From an uncultured bacterium (GTDB lineage: Bacteria > Bacillota > Clostridia > Oscillospirales > Oscillospiraceae): DNA of 13,955 nt. The notes beneath the pieces were generated by a model. It searched no databases and was not told where the DNA came from. It was given only the letters and a program-made list of their open reading frames with translations. Position numbers and translations under genes: made by a program. Of this stretch, positions 11,368 through 13,955 are shown piece by piece. The stretch covers positions 1-13,955 of the forward strand of contig CAJMLC010000035.1 of assembly GCA_905214155.1 (NCBI GenBank). The letters run 5' to 3'. Within the stretch, counting starts at the first letter, position 1. Every line of letters begins with the position of its first letter.

Positions 11368-12765
11368 ATGGCAGCTTCCAACGCCAAAGAACTGAACATG
11401 ATCGACGGGCCGATCCTGCCCCGCATCCTGCAATTCACGCTGCCGCTGGCCGCGACCGGTATGCTCCAGCTGCTGTTCAATGCGGCGGACGTCATCGTCG
11501 TCGGCAAATTCTCGGGCAGCATCGCCCTTGCCGCCGTCGGCGCGACGTCGACGCTCGTCAATCTCATCGTCAACACCTTCATCGGCATCTCTGTCGGCGT
11601 GAACATTCTGGTCGCGCGCCGCGTCGGCTGTCATGACGCGGACGGTGTCTCCCGCGCGAGCCACTGTGCCGTCGCGCTCAGCGCGCTGCTCGGCCTGCTG
11701 ATGATGGCCATCGGCCTGCTCTTCAGCCGCCCGATGCTCGAATGGATGGAGACGCCGGCGGACATTCTGGAAAAGTCGACGCTCTATCTGAAGCTCTATT
11801 TCCTCGGCGTGCCCTTCACGCTGATCTACAACTTCGGCGCGGCCATCCTCCGCGCCTACGGCGACACGCGCCGCCCGCTGATCTATCTGACGGTCTCCGG
11901 CGTGGTCAACGCGCTGCTGAATCTGTTCTTCGTCATCGTCTGCAAGATCGATGTCGCCGGCGTCGCCATCGCGACGGTCATCTCGCAGATCATCTCGGTG
12001 CTCCTTGTCATGCGCTGCCTGCTGCGGTTCGACGGCGCGGCGAAGATCTCGCTCCGCCAGATCCGGCTCTACCGCAGCGAGGCCGTCCAGATGATGCAGA
12101 TCGGTCTTCCGGCCGGCCTGCAGTCGATGCTCTTCAACATCTCGAACGTTATGGTGCAGAGCGCGGTGAACAGCTTCGGCGCAGACGTCGTCGCGGCGAA
12201 CACCGCCTCCAGCAACATCGGCAACTTCACCTACACCGCGCAGAACTCGGTCTATCACGCCGCCATCACCTTCACCAGCCAGAATCTCGGCGCGCGGCGC
12301 TATGACCGCATTGACCGCATCTTCTGGGGCAGCTGCGCAGCGGTCTGCATCATCGGCGTGCCGCTCAGCCTGCTCAGCACCGTCTTCGGCCCGCAGCTGC
12401 TCAGCATCTACATCGCGCGGAGCGACCCGGCCTATGACGCGATCATCCAAAACGGCGTTATCCGCAACTACTATGTCATCGCGCCGTACATACTCTGCGG
12501 CCTGATGGACGCGACGTGCGGCATGGTGCGCGGCCTTGGCCGCGCGTGGCTGCCGATGCTTGTCAGCCTGACCGGCGCGTGTCTGCTGCGCATCGTCTGG
12601 ATCTGGACGCTCTTCCGCTGGACGCATACGCTGGAGATGCTCTACATATCCTATCCCATCAGCTGGATCGTCACGGCGGCCGCTCACGCCGTGTGCTATT
12701 TCGTCATCTGGAAAAAGCTCCGCGCCAAGCTGGAACAGGCCGCGCCGCAGACGGAGCAGGCATAA
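11368..12765 (+). CDS. MATE-family multidrug/toxin efflux transporter
   Basis: The 465-aa polytopic membrane protein belongs to the MATE (MatE) family of Na+ or H+ coupled antiporters, with about twelve helices in two homologous halves. Typical first-half sequence is PLAATGMLQLLFNAADVIVVGKFSG with ALAAVGATSTLVNL; the second half repeats the pattern with IGLPAGLQSMLFNISNVMVQS and an AANTASSNIGNF stretch. Length matches the family (about 440-470). The start has a near-ideal ribosome binding site (AAAGGAGAGAG) ending four bases before the ATG. Substrates are unknown. It lies 30 bp after the pseudouridine synthase and 25 bp before the kinase gene, so all three are probably co-transcribed. Confidence 0.95.
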   Translation: MAASNAKELNMIDGPILPRILQFTLPLAATGMLQLLFNAADVIVVGKFSGSIALAAVGATSTLVNLIVNTFIGISVGVNILVARRVGCHDADGVSRASHCAVALSALLGLLMMAIGLLFSRPMLEWMETPADILEKSTLYLKLYFLGVPFTLIYNFGAAILRAYGDTRRPLIYLTVSGVVNALLNLFFVIVCKIDVAGVAIATVISQIISVLLVMRCLLRFDGAAKISLRQIRLYRSEAVQMMQIGLPAGLQSMLFNISNVMVQSAVNSFGADVVAANTASSNIGNFTYTAQNSVYHAAITFTSQNLGARRYDRIDRIFWGSCAAVCIIGVPLSLLSTVFGPQLLSIYIARSDPAYDAIIQNGVIRNYYVIAPYILCGLMDATCGMVRGLGRAWLPMLVSLTGACLLRIVWIWTLFRWTHTLEMLYISYPISWIVTAAAHAVCYFVIWKKLRAKLEQAAPQTEQA

Positions 12766-12790
12766 TTATATTGTATCATGAGGTGAGATC

Positions 12791-13717
12791 ATGCGTGTCA
12801 TCGATATGGAGGATATTATCCTCGCCATGCGCAATCAAACACAGTTCGTCCTCCGCTGTGAGGAGGTCTTTCACGATAAGATCAGCGCGGCGGCGGCAGC
12901 CGTGCTCTCGGCGCAGCCGAAAAAGCCCTTCGTCTGCCTGACCGGCCCGTCCGGCTCCGGCAAGACGACCACTGCCATGCGCCTCAAGGCGTATCTCGAA
13001 AATCTCGGCGTTCCCGTCTGCCTGCTTAGCATGGACAATTTCTTCCTCCCGCTGGATCAGCGTCCGCCGGAGGCCGAGGACTGGGAGTCGCCGTACTGCG
13101 TCAACTGGAACCTGCTGCTCGACTGCATCGACGGCCTCGCGGCAGGGAAGACCATGCAGGTGCCGTGGTATGATTTCATGACTGGGAATACCGGCGGCTT
13201 CCGCCCGATGACCGGCAGCGACGACGCCGTCGTCATCGCCGAGGGCATCCACATGCTGAATCCCATCGTCTTCGACCAGATCCGTTCCCGCGCCACCGGC
13301 ATCTACGTCGCGCCGCGTACCCGCATCATCACCCCGGACGACCAGATCGTCAAGCCGGAGCAGGTCCGCGTTGCCCGCCGCATGATCCGCGACTATCTCG
13401 GCCGCGGCCACAGTCTGCGTGACACGATCGAACGGGCCCAGTCCGTCGACGCGGGCGAACGCAAATACATCCAGCCAAACAAGCCGAACGCCAGCGTCCA
13501 CATCGATTCTTTCCACGACTATGAGCTCTGCATCCTCGCCAAGGACCTGCGCGAGCTGCCGCAGTTTACCGAAGACCTCGACGACACATTTATTCAGGAA
13601 AAGGGCCTGTCCGTGCTGATGTCCGTGGTCTCTGCGCTTCCGCCGCTCGACGTGCCTTATGTTCCAAAGGATTCGATCATCCGGGAGTTTGTCGGCGGAA
13701 GCTGTTTCGAATATTGA
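12791..13717 (+). CDS. Uridine-kinase-like P-loop nucleoside kinase
   Basis: The 308-aa cytoplasmic protein has a helical N-terminal extension of about 45 residues, then a Walker A motif GPSGSGKTT (about 52-60). It also has a SMDNFFLP segment typical of the uridine kinase/phosphoribulokinase fold, VVIAEGIHMLNP (Walker-B-like strand) and the lid-type region RRMIRDYLGRGHSLRDTIE. Uridine kinases phosphorylate uridine/cytidine to the monophosphate with ATP or GTP; they are usually about 210 residues, so the N and C termini are extended. This longer subfamily is often annotated only as nucleoside kinase, so the substrate is uncertain. The ATG follows AGGTGAGATC and lies 25 bp after the MATE stop. 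No intrinsic terminator is obvious; the repeat element at 13748-13896 follows. Confidence 0.88.
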   Translation: MRVIDMEDIILAMRNQTQFVLRCEEVFHDKISAAAAAVLSAQPKKPFVCLTGPSGSGKTTTAMRLKAYLENLGVPVCLLSMDNFFLPLDQRPPEAEDWESPYCVNWNLLLDCIDGLAAGKTMQVPWYDFMTGNTGGFRPMTGSDDAVVIAEGIHMLNPIVFDQIRSRATGIYVAPRTRIITPDDQIVKPEQVRVARRMIRDYLGRGHSLRDTIERAQSVDAGERKYIQPNKPNASVHIDSFHDYELCILAKDLRELPQFTEDLDDTFIQEKGLSVLMSVVSALPPLDVPYVPKDSIIREFVGGSCFEY

Positions 13718-13747
13718 TCTCCGTCGAGGCGAACAAAATCTAAAATA

Positions 13748-13896
13748 GAGTGTCATTGCGAACCAGCCCGCTGGCTGGTGTGGCAATCCCGTGGATTTTT
13801 ATGGAGTCTGAAATGGAGCGACGCTCCCCTTGACACTCCTAGAAGATCCACGGGATTCTCACGCCAGTGACATCGGTCACTGGCTCAGAATGACGC
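13748..13896. repeat. MITE-like element with long inverted arms
   Basis: The left arm (13752-13797) begins GTCATTGCGAACCAG and ends AATCCCGTGGAT. The right arm (13845-13893) is its imperfect reverse complement, ending CTGGCTCAGAATGAC, with a perfect 12-bp inner match (13785-13796 with 13846-13857). Each arm carries its own small CCAG/CTGG hairpin. Between them lie GGAGCG-A-CGCTCC and TGACACTC, the latter pairing with GAGTGTCA at 13748-13755. The GTCATTGCGA...GGCAATCC type of arm is a widespread bacterial intergenic repeat. There is no coding sequence inside, so mobilisation in trans is inference. The gene-free stretch 13718-13955 holds only this and the palindrome at its end. Confidence 0.75.
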
Positions 13897-13925
13897 TTCG
13901 ATTTTGGGTTTATGCACGCTGCGGC

Positions 13926-13955
13926 TTGTAGGGGCCGATGAGGGCATCGGCCCCT
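13926..13955. repeat. Short palindrome at the right edge of the window
   Basis: TTGT precedes a perfect 11-bp stem AGGGGCCGATG (13930-13940) / CATCGGCCCCT (13945-13955) with an AGGG loop. The TGTAGGGGC edge links it to the copies at 10544 and 10621. The element may continue beyond the window. Confidence 0.65.

Noticed and set aside
13752..13893. A small RNA gene or tRNA in the paired region after the kinase gene
   Set aside because: The fold is explained by the long inverted arms of a known type of intergenic repeat; no tRNA-like arms or conserved tRNA bases are seen.

Overview
The window looks like chromosomal DNA from a gut-type, high-GC Clostridia (Oscillospirales/Oscillospiraceae-like) bacterium. 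The case rests on Gram-positive-style purine-rich ribosome binding sites, G/C-ending codons, a lipoprotein solute-binding protein, MalF/MalG-type sugar permeases without an adjacent ATPase, and short dispersed palindromic repeats. This assignment is inference; no rRNA or tRNA is present to confirm it.

Layout. Positions 1-390 are an edge region: a proline-rich minus-strand reading frame running off the left end abuts an AT-richer plus-strand remnant of a DUF2569-type membrane protein. A strong bidirectional hairpin (443-474) separates it from a large minus-strand locus, read right to left from about 10.3 kb to 0.5 kb. That locus encodes an OmpR-type response regulator, a sensor histidine kinase, a very large lipoprotein solute-binding protein (probable beta-propeller N-terminal half fused to a sugar-type binding domain), two sugar-type ABC permeases, an HlyD/MFP-type adaptor with a very long coiled coil, and a two-TM membrane protein with a MacB-like extracytoplasmic domain. 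The permease-to-MacB part is tightly packed, with two ATGA overlaps and one 24-bp gap.

A 420-bp gene-free stretch (10265-10686) holds the regulator promoter, a divergent plus-strand promoter and a cluster of palindromic repeats. On the plus strand follow an RluA-family pseudouridine synthase, a MATE efflux protein and a uridine-kinase-like P-loop kinase, probably one operon. The last 238 bp carry a MITE-like element with long inverted arms and one more copy of the short palindrome.

How it fits together. The most interesting point is the minus-strand locus. Sugar-importer parts are co-transcribed with exporter-type parts (adaptor and MacB-like domain), no ATPase is present, and a dedicated two-component system sits directly upstream. 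A TTTTTAAGA direct-repeat motif lies both upstream of the regulator's own promoter and upstream of the binding-protein promoter, suggesting the regulator controls itself and the transporter. Substrate, direction of transport and energising ATPase cannot be read from the sequence.
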